From: Methanomicrobiales archaeon
GTDB lineage: Archaea; Halobacteriota; Methanomicrobia; Methanomicrobiales; Methanoculleaceae
Assembly (NCBI GenBank): GCA_012521035.1
Contig: JAAYND010000298.1
Coordinates: 1 to 29,044, forward strand
Direction: 5' to 3'
DNA: 29,044 bases
Within the stretch, counting starts at the first letter, position 1. Each line of letters begins with the position of its first letter. Made by a program: the position numbers and the translations under genes. Shown piece by piece: positions 16,254 through 24,370 of this stretch. Below the pieces are notes generated by a model. The model ran no database searches and was not told the origin of the DNA. It was given only the letters and a program-made list of their open reading frames with translations.

Positions 16254-17513
16254 ATGGCGTACATGGATGGAATTACCTGTATCTGCGACAACGGCCGGAC
16301 GCTTGAGGACCACCGGCCCATCGTCGGCGACGATGTCATCTCCGACCTCTACCGCAGGGCGGCGAGTCTCCGGGGAAAGCGTGTCCTCCACGTGAACTCG
16401 ACCTACCAGAGCGGCGGCGTGGCAGAGATGATCGTCTCGCTCGTGCCGCTCATGAACAGCGTCGGTATCGATACCCGGTGGGATATCTTACACGGCGACG
16501 ACAAATTCTTCGCCATCACCAAGAACTTTCATAACGCGCTCCAGGGGCAGGCGGTCGCGTTCTCGGGCGAGGAGAAGGATCTCTACATCCGGACAAACGA
16601 GTCCTTCTCGGGTCAGATGACGATCGACCACGACCTGGTGGTCATCCACGACCCGCAGCCACTGCCCCTGATCCGGTTTTACCAGAAGTCCCAGCCCTGG
16701 GTCTGGCGGTGCCACGTCGATCTCTCAAACCCAAACCCGGCGCTCTGGGAGTTTTTGAAAGATTTCGTCCTGGATTATGACCGGATGGTGATCTCGCACG
16801 AGAACTACCGGCGGCGCGGGATGCCGATGGAGCAGTGGATATGCCGGCCGGCGATCGACCCGCTCTCGGAGAAGAACCGTGATCTCTCTGAGTCTGAGAT
16901 CGCAGGTCTCCTTGCGAAGTACGGGGTGCCGACCGACAGGCCGCTGGTCACCCAGATATCGCGGTTCGATAAGTGGAAAGACCCCCTGGGCGTTGTCGAT
17001 GTCTTCTGCGAGGTGAGGGAGCACGTCGACTGCCGGCTGGTCCTCTGCGGGAGCATGGCCCCCGACGATCCGGAAGGCTGGGCGATCTACCGGCAGGTCG
17101 AGGACGCGGCGCGGTCGCTCATCGATGCCGGTGATGTCATACTGATAACCGCCGAGGACCACCTGCTGGTCAACGCCCTGCAGCGGGCCTCGGCCGTCAT
17201 CCTCCAGAAGTCGCTCCGTGAGGGGTTCGGCCTGACCGTCACCGAAGGCCTCTGGAAGGGCCGGCCGGTCATCGCGTCCCGTGTCGGGGGAATACCGCTC
17301 CAGATCGAGGATGGGGTGACCGGGTTCCTCCTCGACCCGACAGATACAGAAGGGTTTGCCCGGCGGGTCAGGCAGGTCCTTGAGGACCCGGAACTCGGGG
17401 GGCGGCTGGGGCGGGCCGGCAAGGAGCATGTCAGGCAGCATTTCCTGATCACCCGCCTCCTCTCCGATTACCTGGATATGCTCAACGAAGAACTTACGAT
17501 CCAGAACGCATGA
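16254..17513 (+). CDS. treT: Trehalose glycosyltransferring synthase (GT4)
   Basis: Predicted to form trehalose from a nucleoside-diphosphate glucose and glucose, giving a compatible solute in the cytoplasm. The 419-aa protein has the GT4 GT-B fold: N-terminal VLHVNSTYQSGGVAEMIVSL (about 45-64) and C-terminal QISRFDKWKDPLGVVDVF, DDPEGWAIY, then SLREGFGLTVTEGLWKGRPVIAS, which carries the EGFG-x5-E nucleotide-sugar site. Resemblance to Thermococcus-type TreT (HVNST, MAPDDPEGW, the TEGLWKG segment) is strong, so another GT4 role is less likely. The ATG at 16254 has GAGGGGTGA upstream; a TTG at 16236 would start inside this ribosome-binding site. Monocistronic. The operator-like palindrome suggests regulation, perhaps by osmotic state (inference). 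Confidence 0.88.
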   Translation: MAYMDGITCICDNGRTLEDHRPIVGDDVISDLYRRAASLRGKRVLHVNSTYQSGGVAEMIVSLVPLMNSVGIDTRWDILHGDDKFFAITKNFHNALQGQAVAFSGEEKDLYIRTNESFSGQMTIDHDLVVIHDPQPLPLIRFYQKSQPWVWRCHVDLSNPNPALWEFLKDFVLDYDRMVISHENYRRRGMPMEQWICRPAIDPLSEKNRDLSESEIAGLLAKYGVPTDRPLVTQISRFDKWKDPLGVVDVFCEVREHVDCRLVLCGSMAPDDPEGWAIYRQVEDAARSLIDAGDVILITAEDHLLVNALQRASAVILQKSLREGFGLTVTEGLWKGRPVIASRVGGIPLQIEDGVTGFLLDPTDTEGFARRVRQVLEDPELGGRLGRAGKEHVRQHFLITRLLSDYLDMLNEELTIQNA

Positions 17514-17553
17514 TGGATAGCCTGGATCGGCGAATCTCAAATCTTTCTCCGGG

Positions 17554-17582
17554 GGAGGGGGCCTGTGCACAGGTTCCCCTCC
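17554..17582 (+). terminator. Strong hairpin downstream of treT
   Basis: GGAGGGG (17554-17560) pairs with CCCCTCC (17576-17582), and inside it CCTG pairs with CAGG around a TGCA loop. It starts 40 bases after the treT stop. No T-run follows, so it may be an RNA 3'-end stabiliser rather than a true terminator. Confidence 0.4.
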
Positions 17583-17805
17583 TCCAGGGCACAAGGCGGA
17601 GACGATTATTCCGCCCCCCTTATATCCTCCCCGATACAGGATGAGCGATCGAGCACATACCGGACACGCTCTCGCAGGAGAGAGCATCGGTATTCTATTT
17701 CTGAGTGCAGGTCATAGGGCAGATATTTTCTGGTGATGAGACTCCGAAAGACTCAAAGTATTGCAGCCACATCAGTCGACACAAACCACCCCCTGATGGG
17801 GTAGA

Positions 17806-17821
17806 ATACGCATATGCGTAT
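17806..17821. repeat. Perfect 16-bp palindrome
   Basis: ATACGCATATGCGTAT reads identically on both strands and runs into TATAATTG. Its half-site with flank, TATACGCA, recurs in two inverted repeats upstream of hsdS. Confidence 0.7.
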
Positions 17822-17938
17822 ATAATTGTATCTCATCCCCAACCCCGGTGCTGCCTGCCGGAGGGGAACCCCTCAGACTTCCCGGCGGTCGAGGGGTAGT
17901 CCCGGAGCGGGGTGGATGAAGCGGTCGCACCTTTCCTG

Positions 17939-17966
17939 AAAAAAATGGTCCGGGATCGGCCGGGAC
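17939..17966 (-). terminator. Intrinsic terminator of the DEAD-box gene
   Basis: On the minus strand, just after the stop codon, GTCCCGG/CCCGGAC-type arms (17948-17966, one mismatch) form a GC-rich stem. A run of seven T follows three bases later (17939-17945). Confidence 0.6.
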
Positions 17967-17970
17967 GCTC

Positions 17971-19536
17971 TCACTGCCTCTCGATCGGACCCGGCAGCCT
18001 GACCCCCGCGATGGTCTTTCCGCGCATCCCCTCTATGACCTGGTCGACGGCGCCCGGGGGCACCTCGACGGTGGAGTGGGTCTCGTAGATATCGATCGCG
18101 CCGATGGATCTGCCGGGAATGCCGGTCTCACCTGCAAGCGCCCCGACGATATCCTTCGGCCGGATCTGGTTCTCCCTCCCGAGCGGGATCGTGAGGCGCA
18201 CCGGCCCCCCGGCGGGCCTCTCCTCCGGTGAGAAGCTCTGTGTGCCTGCACCCAGTTCCAGTTTCAGGAGGGCTGCGGCAACCTCAAGCGACGTGTAGTC
18301 CTCCGATACGATCCGCTCGGCGAGTGTCATGTAGCGCTCAAGGCTCCCTTCATCGATGACCTGCTGCACCCGGTCGATGAGCTTCCGGGTCCGGCTCTCC
18401 TCGACATCCCCCGGCGTCGGGAGCGGTATGCGGCCGATCCTGATCTTTGTGTAGTTCTGGATCGTCCTGAGTTTGTAGTATTCCCTCGGACCCACGAAGG
18501 TGATGGCCCGCCCGGTACGCCCGGCGCGCGCCGTCCGGCCGATGCGGTGGATGTAGTACTCGATATCCTGCGGCACGTCGTAGTTGATGACCAGGTCGAC
18601 ATCCTCGACATCAATACCCCGGGCGGCGACGTCGGTGGCGACGAGGACGTCGATGGTTCCTGCACGGAACTTCGCCATAACCCGGTCCCGCTGGGACTGT
18701 TTCATGTCGCCATGCAGGCCTTCGGCGAAGTAGCCCCGGGTCTGGAGGTGGCCGGTCAGTTCGTCGACGCCCTGTTTGGTGTTTGAGAAGACGAGCGAGA
18801 GTTCCGGGTCGTACATATCGAGGAGCCGGCAGAGGATCTCGAGCTTGTTCCTGCTCCGCACCTCAAGGTAGAGCTGCTCGATCTGCGGGACGGTCACCTC
18901 CTTGCGTGCGACCGATATGACCTCGGGATTCTTCTGGAACCGCTTTGAGATCTCAAGGATTGGCCCGGGGAGGGTGGCCGAGAAGAGGACGGTCTGCCGA
19001 CCGTCCGGGGTATCATCGAGGATCTTCTCGATCTCCTCCCGAAAGCCCATATCGAGCATCTGGTCAGCCTCATCGAGTATGACCATCTTCACCGAGGCAA
19101 ACGAGAGGGTTCCGCGGTCGAGGTGGTCGAGGACCCGCCCGGGCGTCCCGACGACGACCTGTGCGCCCCGGCGGAGTCCCCGGAACTGCCGCTCGATCGG
19201 CTGGCCACCGTAGATCGGGAGGATGTTGAGGCCCCGGTGGTGTTTCGCCAGGCGGGTGAACTCCTCGGCGGTCTGGATGGCGAGTTCCCGGGTGGGGGAG
19301 AGGACGAGGATCTGGGTCTCCCGGTTCGAGGTATCGACCTGCTCGATCGCCGGAACGCCGAATGCCGCCGTCTTCCCGGTCCCGGTCTGGGCCTGGCCGG
19401 TGATGTCGCGCCCTTCGAGTATCGCGGGTATTGTGCTTACCTGGATCGGTGTGGGCTCTTCAAAGCCCATATCCTGTATCGCCTGTAGCGTCTTTTGTGA
19501 GATATTGAAATCCTGGAATGTAATATTCTTCTCCAT
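17971..19536 (-). CDS. DEAD-box RNA helicase with DbpA-type RNA-binding domain
   Basis: ATP-dependent RNA helicase of the DeaD/CsdA group, likely acting in RNA unfolding, ribosome assembly or cold adaptation. The 521-aa protein shows: Q motif (F-x..EEPTPIQ, 25-32), Walker A AQTGTGKT (49-56), PTREL (81-85), TPGR (131-134), DEAD (155-158), SAT (186-188), ATDVAARGIDV (300-310) and HRIGRTARAG (330-339). A C-terminal domain (about 446-517, RLTIPLGRENQIRPKDIVGAL) matches the DbpA RNA-binding fold found in bacterial CsdA and DbpA. GGGTGA abuts the ATG, and a TATA-like AGATAAAGAG (19561-19570) lies about 25-34 bases upstream, so the leader is very short. A good intrinsic terminator follows. Confidence 0.95.
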   Translation of the reverse strand: MEKNITFQDFNISQKTLQAIQDMGFEEPTPIQVSTIPAILEGRDITGQAQTGTGKTAAFGVPAIEQVDTSNRETQILVLSPTRELAIQTAEEFTRLAKHHRGLNILPIYGGQPIERQFRGLRRGAQVVVGTPGRVLDHLDRGTLSFASVKMVILDEADQMLDMGFREEIEKILDDTPDGRQTVLFSATLPGPILEISKRFQKNPEVISVARKEVTVPQIEQLYLEVRSRNKLEILCRLLDMYDPELSLVFSNTKQGVDELTGHLQTRGYFAEGLHGDMKQSQRDRVMAKFRAGTIDVLVATDVAARGIDVEDVDLVINYDVPQDIEYYIHRIGRTARAGRTGRAITFVGPREYYKLRTIQNYTKIRIGRIPLPTPGDVEESRTRKLIDRVQQVIDEGSLERYMTLAERIVSEDYTSLEVAAALLKLELGAGTQSFSPEERPAGGPVRLTIPLGRENQIRPKDIVGALAGETGIPGRSIGAIDIYETHSTVEVPPGAVDQVIEGMRGKTIAGVRLPGPIERQ

Positions 19537-19560
19537 TCACCCACTTCTTGGTGCTGAGAC

Positions 19561-19570
19561 CTCTTTATCT
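19561..19570 (-). promoter_or_regulatory. TATA box of the DEAD-box helicase gene
   Basis: AGATAAAGAG on the minus strand lies 25-34 bases before the ATG at 19536, predicting initiation within about ten bases of the start codon. Confidence 0.4.
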
Positions 19571-19648
19571 TGTGGGGGGTTTCTGGGACTTCGGCTATTG
19601 ACTGCCGGCCACCCCCGTAACAGATATCCGGTTGGCTGGTGAAGACTC

Positions 19649-20377
19649 ATGGCGATGAGTTCCCGGCCTTCTCCACCACTGAGTGTCGCCGAGGTTTACC
19701 GGCGGTATGCTGCCGGCCGGCCGGCTCTCCGGGGAGTTATCCTGCCTGATCTCCTGCCGCATGTTGTCTGCGGCGCCGCGTTCCGCCGGCCCGGTCGCGT
19801 GAAGGTGCTCTTCGTCGCTGAGTCCCCGCCCTGGTCTGCCGGGCGACAGGAGGTCGTCAGGCCTCAGGACTGCAGGCGCCCTGACTACCCCTACTTCTGG
19901 AACGACCGCTACACGACGTGGCACCACCGGGTGATGGCACCGCTCTCGGGGGGGCTTGCCGAGAACCTCTTCCGGCTGCTCGGGCTCAGGGGGAAGTCGC
20001 GCCGGGAGAACCTGGATCTCTTCTCGGACGCAGGGTTCTTCCTGGTCGATACGGTGAAGTGTGTCTTCCGGAAGAACCGGAAGCCGGTCATACCGGCGGA
20101 TCTTATCCGGATGAGTGCCCGGGAGGTTCTCGCCCCGGAGGTCGCCGCCCTTGCCCCGGAGTGTATCGTTCTCCTGGGGAACACGGCGCTTGCAGGATTT
20201 TTAGAGATCGAGCCCTACGCGACTGCTCTTGCGGGGGTCGGGAGGATCACCGACGATCCTCCAGAGAGCCTCTTTGAGGAGCACCGTCTCCTCTGCCTGC
20301 CCTACCCGGGGAGATGGAACCGGCGCTACCTGGACCGGATCGAGTCGGGGTTTCTGGCTATCAGGGATCTGGTGTAG
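19649..20377 (+). CDS. Uracil-DNA glycosylase-like superfamily protein
   Basis: Soluble 242-aa protein resembling the uracil-DNA glycosylase superfamily fold. Seen: VKVLFVAESPPWSAG (about 51-65) in the place of the first active-site loop (GEAPG in family 4 enzymes), VDTVKCVFRKN (133-143), a central CIVLLGNTAL (about 172-181) like the GNxA turn, and LPYPGRWNRRY near the end where true glycosylases carry HPS or HPA. The catalytic residues of characterised UDG families are therefore not clearly kept, and the four-cysteine Fe-S pattern of family 4 is absent. Function uncertain: DNA or nucleotide-related. The ATG at 19649 has GGTGA about 8 bases upstream. It is convergent with hsp20, with 9 bases between stops. 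Confidence 0.68.
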   Translation: MAMSSRPSPPLSVAEVYRRYAAGRPALRGVILPDLLPHVVCGAAFRRPGRVKVLFVAESPPWSAGRQEVVRPQDCRRPDYPYFWNDRYTTWHHRVMAPLSGGLAENLFRLLGLRGKSRRENLDLFSDAGFFLVDTVKCVFRKNRKPVIPADLIRMSAREVLAPEVAALAPECIVLLGNTALAGFLEIEPYATALAGVGRITDDPPESLFEEHRLLCLPYPGRWNRRYLDRIESGFLAIRDLV

Positions 20378-20386
20378 GGGTTGGCT

Positions 20387-21067
20387 CTACTCCTCGGAGA
20401 GTTTTTTCTTTCCCTCCTCGTAGAGTTCTTCTTTCTGCTGGCGCAGCTTCTCGGCCGTCGCCTGCTCCTCGGGGCTTCCCCGTGGCTCCAGTTCGATCGC
20501 CTCTGCCTCTCTCATCACTTCCTCCGGGCTGAGGTACCCTGAGGGTTCCATCTCTTCCTGTTCTTTCAGGTACTGTTCTTCCTTACTCTCCCTGAGCAAC
20601 CGTCCGGCCTCCTCGCCCACCGGGATGACCCTCCCGCCGGCCTCTTCGGTCTTCTTCAGTCGGACCTCGAGGACTCCGTTCTTGAAGGTGGCCTGTGCTT
20701 CTTTATCGGTGACGTCTGCGGGGAGGGGGATTGTCCTTGAGATCATGCCGACCCTCCGCTCCCGCATGTGGTATCCGGCCTCCTCTGCCTCCCGCGCCTC
20801 CTCGCGCCGGGCTGATATGCGGAGTGTCCTCGGGTCGAGGAGGCGGGCCGATATGTCCTGCCTCTCCACGCCGGGGAGGTCGGCGACGATGATGACGTCT
20901 GTATCGTGTTCGCGGATATCGATCGTGGTCTCGGCGGCGCCGAGCCGGGGTACCTGCTGTACGCTCCCCGATATGCGCTCCATCGTCTCGGCAAACTGCC
21001 TCTGCATGTCAGCGAAGAGTTCGTCAAACTCCGCCCTGAGCCCATAGGGTGTTCTTCTCCATGCCAT
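20387..21067 (-). CDS. Small heat-shock protein Hsp20 with acidic C-terminal extension
   Basis: ATP-independent chaperone that holds unfolding proteins. From the ATG at 21067 (AGGAGA 8 bases upstream) it has 226 aa. The alpha-crystallin domain spans about 45-140 with TTIDIREHDTDVIIVADLPGV and FKNGVLEVRLKK; the I-x-I/V motif needed for oligomer contacts is IPV at 148-150. Most archaeal Hsp20 proteins end soon after this motif. Here 76 further residues follow, very rich in Glu and Lys and probably helical, ending EEGKKKLSEE. An ATG-like opening at 21112 is upstream of the ribosome-binding site and unlikely. The promoter is a TATA box inside an inverted repeat. Confidence 0.92.
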   Translation of the reverse strand: MAWRRTPYGLRAEFDELFADMQRQFAETMERISGSVQQVPRLGAAETTIDIREHDTDVIIVADLPGVERQDISARLLDPRTLRISARREEAREAEEAGYHMRERRVGMISRTIPLPADVTDKEAQATFKNGVLEVRLKKTEEAGGRVIPVGEEAGRLLRESKEEQYLKEQEEMEPSGYLSPEEVMREAEAIELEPRGSPEEQATAEKLRQQKEELYEEGKKKLSEE

Positions 21068-21106
21068 TGGATCTTCTCCTGTAGTCTGGACAGGGTCTGA
21101 GGGTGT

Positions 21107-21125
21107 GAACATGATATATATGTTC
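21107..21125 (-). promoter_or_regulatory. hsp20 TATA box inside an inverted repeat
   Basis: GAACAT and ATGTTC arms flank GATATAT, so a 6-bp inverted repeat encloses the TATA element 40-58 bases before the ATG. A repressor bound here would block TBP, as expected for a heat-shock operator. No Phr-like gene is in the window. Confidence 0.5.
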
Positions 21126-21343
21126 GCGTGCGGGGTGGGGTTTTGCGCTGGGTGTCGCTATTTTGCGGTATGGGCTACGTTTTTGCCGGTTTCGTAGAGT
21201 GCCTTGTTTATCCCTTCAGCGTGAGCCGGCTGCGTGAGATTGTTTCTTCCTGTGTGGGTCTGCTTTGAATTCCTGGTAACGGCGCTGGATCGCGGCGCTT
21301 TAGGATCGGCACTGTTATCCCTGCCTCTCTCCACTGGATCTGT

Positions 21344-23368
21344 ATGGATAACTTCCAGCAGATCACCGGATTCATATGGAGTGTTGCCGATGATGTGCTC
21401 CGCGATGACTTCAAACGCTCAAAATACCCGGATGTCATCCTCCCGTTCACGGTGCTACGCCGGATCGACTGCGTCCTCTCCCCGACGAAAGAGCAGGTCT
21501 TCAAAAGATATGATGAACTCAAGGGCGAGATCGAGAACCTGGATCTGATCCTCAGGCGTGAGTCCGGATACGCCTTCTACAATACTTCAAGGTACGATTT
21601 TGGGCGCCTTCTGGATGATCCCTCCAACATCCAGAAGAACCTGATCGACTATATTAACGGATTTTCAGAGAATATGCGGGATATCCTGGATCGGTTCAAG
21701 ATCAGGAACACGATCCAGACCCTGCACGAGAAGGGTTCTCTCTACCCCCTGGTCCAGAAGTTCGCCTCGGATGCTGTAGATCTTCACCCGGCCCGGGTGA
21801 GCAACCACCAGATAGGCTACATATTTGAGGAACTCATCAGGAAGTTCAACGAGCAGAACAATGAGAATCCCGGCGAGCACTTCACGCCGCGTGAGGTGAT
21901 CAAACTGATGGCAAACCTCATGCTCGCCGGGGATGAGGATATGCTCGCTCACAACCATATCGTCAAGACGGTCTACGATCCGGCCTGCGGGACCGGCGGG
22001 ATGCTCACGATAACCAGGGAGCATATTACATCCGCGATCAACCCGAACGCTGATATCCGTCTCTACGGGCAGGAGACGAACGATGAGACCTACGCGGTCT
22101 GTAAGAGCGATATGCTGATCAAGGGTGATGGCCGGGACGCGGATAACATCAAGCCGGACTCTTCGTTCTCAAGGGACGGCCACCCGGAGATGAGTTTTGA
22201 CTACATGATCTCAAACCCGCCTTACGGGAAGTCGTGGAAGAAGGAGGAGGACTTCATCCGGAGGGAGTATGAGCAGGGGTCGGCGGGGAGGTTTGAGGCC
22301 GGGCTTCCCCGGATAAACGATGGACAGCTCCTGTTCCTCCAGCACATGCTCTCAAAGCGGGTCTCGCCGGCGGAGGGCGGGAGCCGGATCGCGATCGTCA
22401 TGAACGGGTCGCCGCTCTTCACCGGTGACGCGGGGTCAGGTGAGAGCGAGATCCGGCGCTGGATCCTGGAGAACGACTGGCTTGAGGGGATCGTGGCGCT
22501 CCCGGATCAGCTCTTCTATAATACCGGTATAAGCACGTACATCTGGGTGCTCTCGAATCGGAAGGAGGAGAGGCGGAGAGGGAAGGTCCAGCTCATCGAT
22601 GCGACCGGCTACTACGTGAAGATGCGGAGGAGTCTTGGGGATAAGCGTCATGAGATCACGGATGAGCAGATCCAGGAGATTACCCGGCTGTTTTCTGCCT
22701 TCGAGGAGTCGGAGCACGTGAAGATATTTGATACAACCGCTTTTGGGTACCGAAAGATCACGATCGAGCGGCCCCTCCGCCTGAACTTTGCGGTAACGCC
22801 GGAGCGGATGGAGCGCCTGCACTTGGAGAAGGCGTTTGTGAACCTGGCGACGAGCCGGAAGAAGGGGGATGCGGGGGCAGAGGAGATCGCGGAGGGGAGG
22901 AGGATGCAGGAGGAGATCCTCATGTTCCTCCGCGGGATTGAGAGTGACCGGATCTACCGGGACCGGGAGGAGTTTGAGCGGGTGCTCGATGGTCTGAGCC
23001 TGCGTGCCCCGGTGCGGAGGGCGATCCTCTCGGCGCTCAGTGAGCGGGATGAGAGCGCGAAGGTATGCGTTGATTCGAAGGGAAGGCCTGAGGCTGACCC
23101 GGACCTCCGGGACACCGAGAACGTCCCCCTGGGGGAGTCGGTCTATGACTACTTCGAGCGGGAGGTGAAGCCTCACGTTCCCGACGCCTGGATCGATGAG
23201 GGGTATGTCGATGCGAAGGATGGGGGCGTCGGGAGGGTGGGCTACGAGATCAACTTCAACCGCTATTTCTACACCTACACGCCACCCCGGCCACTTGAGG
23301 AGATCGAGGCGGAGATCAAGAGCCTGGAAGCGGAGATCCTTGAGATGGTGAGGGAGATGATGGGATGA
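21344..23368 (+). CDS. hsdM: Type I restriction-modification methyltransferase subunit
   Basis: N6-adenine DNA methyltransferase subunit; with HsdS it modifies host DNA and with HsdR it forms the cleavage complex. It has 674 aa. HsdM_N helical domain is at about 5-140 (FIWSVADDVLRDD, ILPFTVLRRID). The N6_Mtase domain follows with FEELIRKFNEQN, GEHFTPREVIKLM, AdoMet-binding DPACGTGG (212-219) and catalytic NPPY (291-294). It is longer than classic HsdM (about 500 aa) by a charged C-terminal part (about 480-674) that includes a coiled-coil-like end (PLEEIEAEIKSLEAEILEM). No strong ribosome-binding site is seen before the ATG. It is the first gene of the locus, and its stop overlaps the next start as ATGA. 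Confidence 0.95.
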   Translation: MDNFQQITGFIWSVADDVLRDDFKRSKYPDVILPFTVLRRIDCVLSPTKEQVFKRYDELKGEIENLDLILRRESGYAFYNTSRYDFGRLLDDPSNIQKNLIDYINGFSENMRDILDRFKIRNTIQTLHEKGSLYPLVQKFASDAVDLHPARVSNHQIGYIFEELIRKFNEQNNENPGEHFTPREVIKLMANLMLAGDEDMLAHNHIVKTVYDPACGTGGMLTITREHITSAINPNADIRLYGQETNDETYAVCKSDMLIKGDGRDADNIKPDSSFSRDGHPEMSFDYMISNPPYGKSWKKEEDFIRREYEQGSAGRFEAGLPRINDGQLLFLQHMLSKRVSPAEGGSRIAIVMNGSPLFTGDAGSGESEIRRWILENDWLEGIVALPDQLFYNTGISTYIWVLSNRKEERRRGKVQLIDATGYYVKMRRSLGDKRHEITDEQIQEITRLFSAFEESEHVKIFDTTAFGYRKITIERPLRLNFAVTPERMERLHLEKAFVNLATSRKKGDAGAEEIAEGRRMQEEILMFLRGIESDRIYRDREEFERVLDGLSLRAPVRRAILSALSERDESAKVCVDSKGRPEADPDLRDTENVPLGESVYDYFEREVKPHVPDAWIDEGYVDAKDGGVGRVGYEINFNRYFYTYTPPRPLEEIEAEIKSLEAEILEMVREMMG

Positions 23369-24342
23369 GAGTCCTTGATGCTGTGCGCCGGGTGCTTAAG
23401 GAGGAGGGCGGCCCCCTGCACTATAAAGAGATCACAGAGCGCATCCTCGATCAGGGGCTATGGGAGACGGAAGGATTGACGCCGTGGGATACCGTTAACG
23501 CAAGGCTTGCGGTAGATGTCAAGGAGCGCGGTGAACAATCCCCGTTCTATCGTGCTGCCCCGGGTGTATATGGCATCCGGGGGAGCTCCACTCCTGAACC
23601 TGAGCCTGGCGCCCGCATGTCTTTCCTTGATGCCGCTGTGGCAGTGCTTGAGGAGCATGCGGGCCAAGAGCCGATGCACTACCGGGAGATCACCCGGAGA
23701 GCTCTTGATCTTAACCTGATCGAGACCGAAGGGCTGACACCCGAGGCGACGATGTATGCCAGTATCCTCACCGAGATTCAGCGGCAGAACAAACGGGGGG
23801 AACTTCCCCGATTTGAGAAGTTCGGCAAGGGCTACGTCGGGCTGACCCGGTGGCATGAGCAGGGGCTCCCCTACCAGATCGAGGTGCATAACCGTGAGGT
23901 GCGGGAGCACCTTATGCAGCGGCTCGGGGCGATGGACCCCACCGCGTTTGAGGAGCTTGCGGGGGAACTCCTTGCAAAGATCGGGTTTGAGGATGTCGTT
24001 GTCACCCGGGCGGGCGGGGATGGCGGCATCGATGTCCGGGGGACGCTTGTTGTCGGCGATGTCATAAGGACAAAGATGGCGGTCCAGGTGAAGCGCTGGA
24101 GGAGCAACATCCAGGCTCCGATCGTGCAGCAGGTCAGGGGTTCTCTCGGGGCGCACGAACAGGGGTTGATCATAACCACGAGTGATTTCTCCAGCGGTGC
24201 CCGGCAGGAGGCAGGGCAGCCGGATAAGATCCCAATCGCCCTGATGAACGGTGAGCAGATGCTGAACCTGCTCATCGAGCATGATATCGGTGTGGTGCGG
24301 AGATCATACGATATCATCGAGCTCCAGGAGGATGAAGAGTGA
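23365..24342 (+). CDS. Double HARE-HTH protein with Mrr-like restriction endonuclease domain
   Basis: Predicted DNA-binding nuclease of 325 aa. Two tandem HARE-HTH winged-helix domains (about 1-72 and 85-162) share the pattern MxxLDAxxxVLEExxGPxHYxEIT with ETEGLTPxxT and a closing YGI or YVGL strand. A Mrr-type PD-(D/E)XK domain follows (about 190-320): FEELAGELLAKIGFEDV, GGDGGIDVRG with D223, QVKRW with Q241-V-K243, and a closing ITTSDFSSGA. The catalytic pattern D...QxK matches active Mrr-family enzymes. Mrr proteins cut modified DNA; HARE-HTH domains have been proposed to sense modified bases. The ATGA overlap with hsdM implies coupled expression, so it probably works with, or checks, the methyltransferase (inference). 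Confidence 0.9.
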   Translation: MRVLDAVRRVLKEEGGPLHYKEITERILDQGLWETEGLTPWDTVNARLAVDVKERGEQSPFYRAAPGVYGIRGSSTPEPEPGARMSFLDAAVAVLEEHAGQEPMHYREITRRALDLNLIETEGLTPEATMYASILTEIQRQNKRGELPRFEKFGKGYVGLTRWHEQGLPYQIEVHNREVREHLMQRLGAMDPTAFEELAGELLAKIGFEDVVVTRAGGDGGIDVRGTLVVGDVIRTKMAVQVKRWRSNIQAPIVQQVRGSLGAHEQGLIITTSDFSSGARQEAGQPDKIPIALMNGEQMLNLLIEHDIGVVRRSYDIIELQEDEE

Positions 24343-24370
24343 CTGCACGTTGTGGTGTGGAGGGATCTGT

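Larger units (their letters stand above)
17514..17970. other. Structured convergent gap between treT and the DEAD-box gene
   Basis: No protein gene is supported in this 457-base gap. Going left to right it holds: the treT hairpin; an inverted repeat GGCGGA/TCCGCC (17595-17615); a hairpin CCCC-TGAT-GGGG (17790-17801); a perfect 16-bp palindrome (17806-17821); a TATA-like TATATAATTG; a foldable GC-rich block (17834-17918); and the DEAD-box terminator. Confidence 0.6.

Noticed and set aside
16725..17687. 320-codon open frame on the minus strand over treT
   Set aside because: Shadow of the GT4 gene; no motif and no ribosome-binding site.
17705..17899. 64-codon plus-strand open frame in the treT-DEAD gap
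   Set aside because: It runs through a palindrome and hairpins, has no ribosome-binding site and no coding character.
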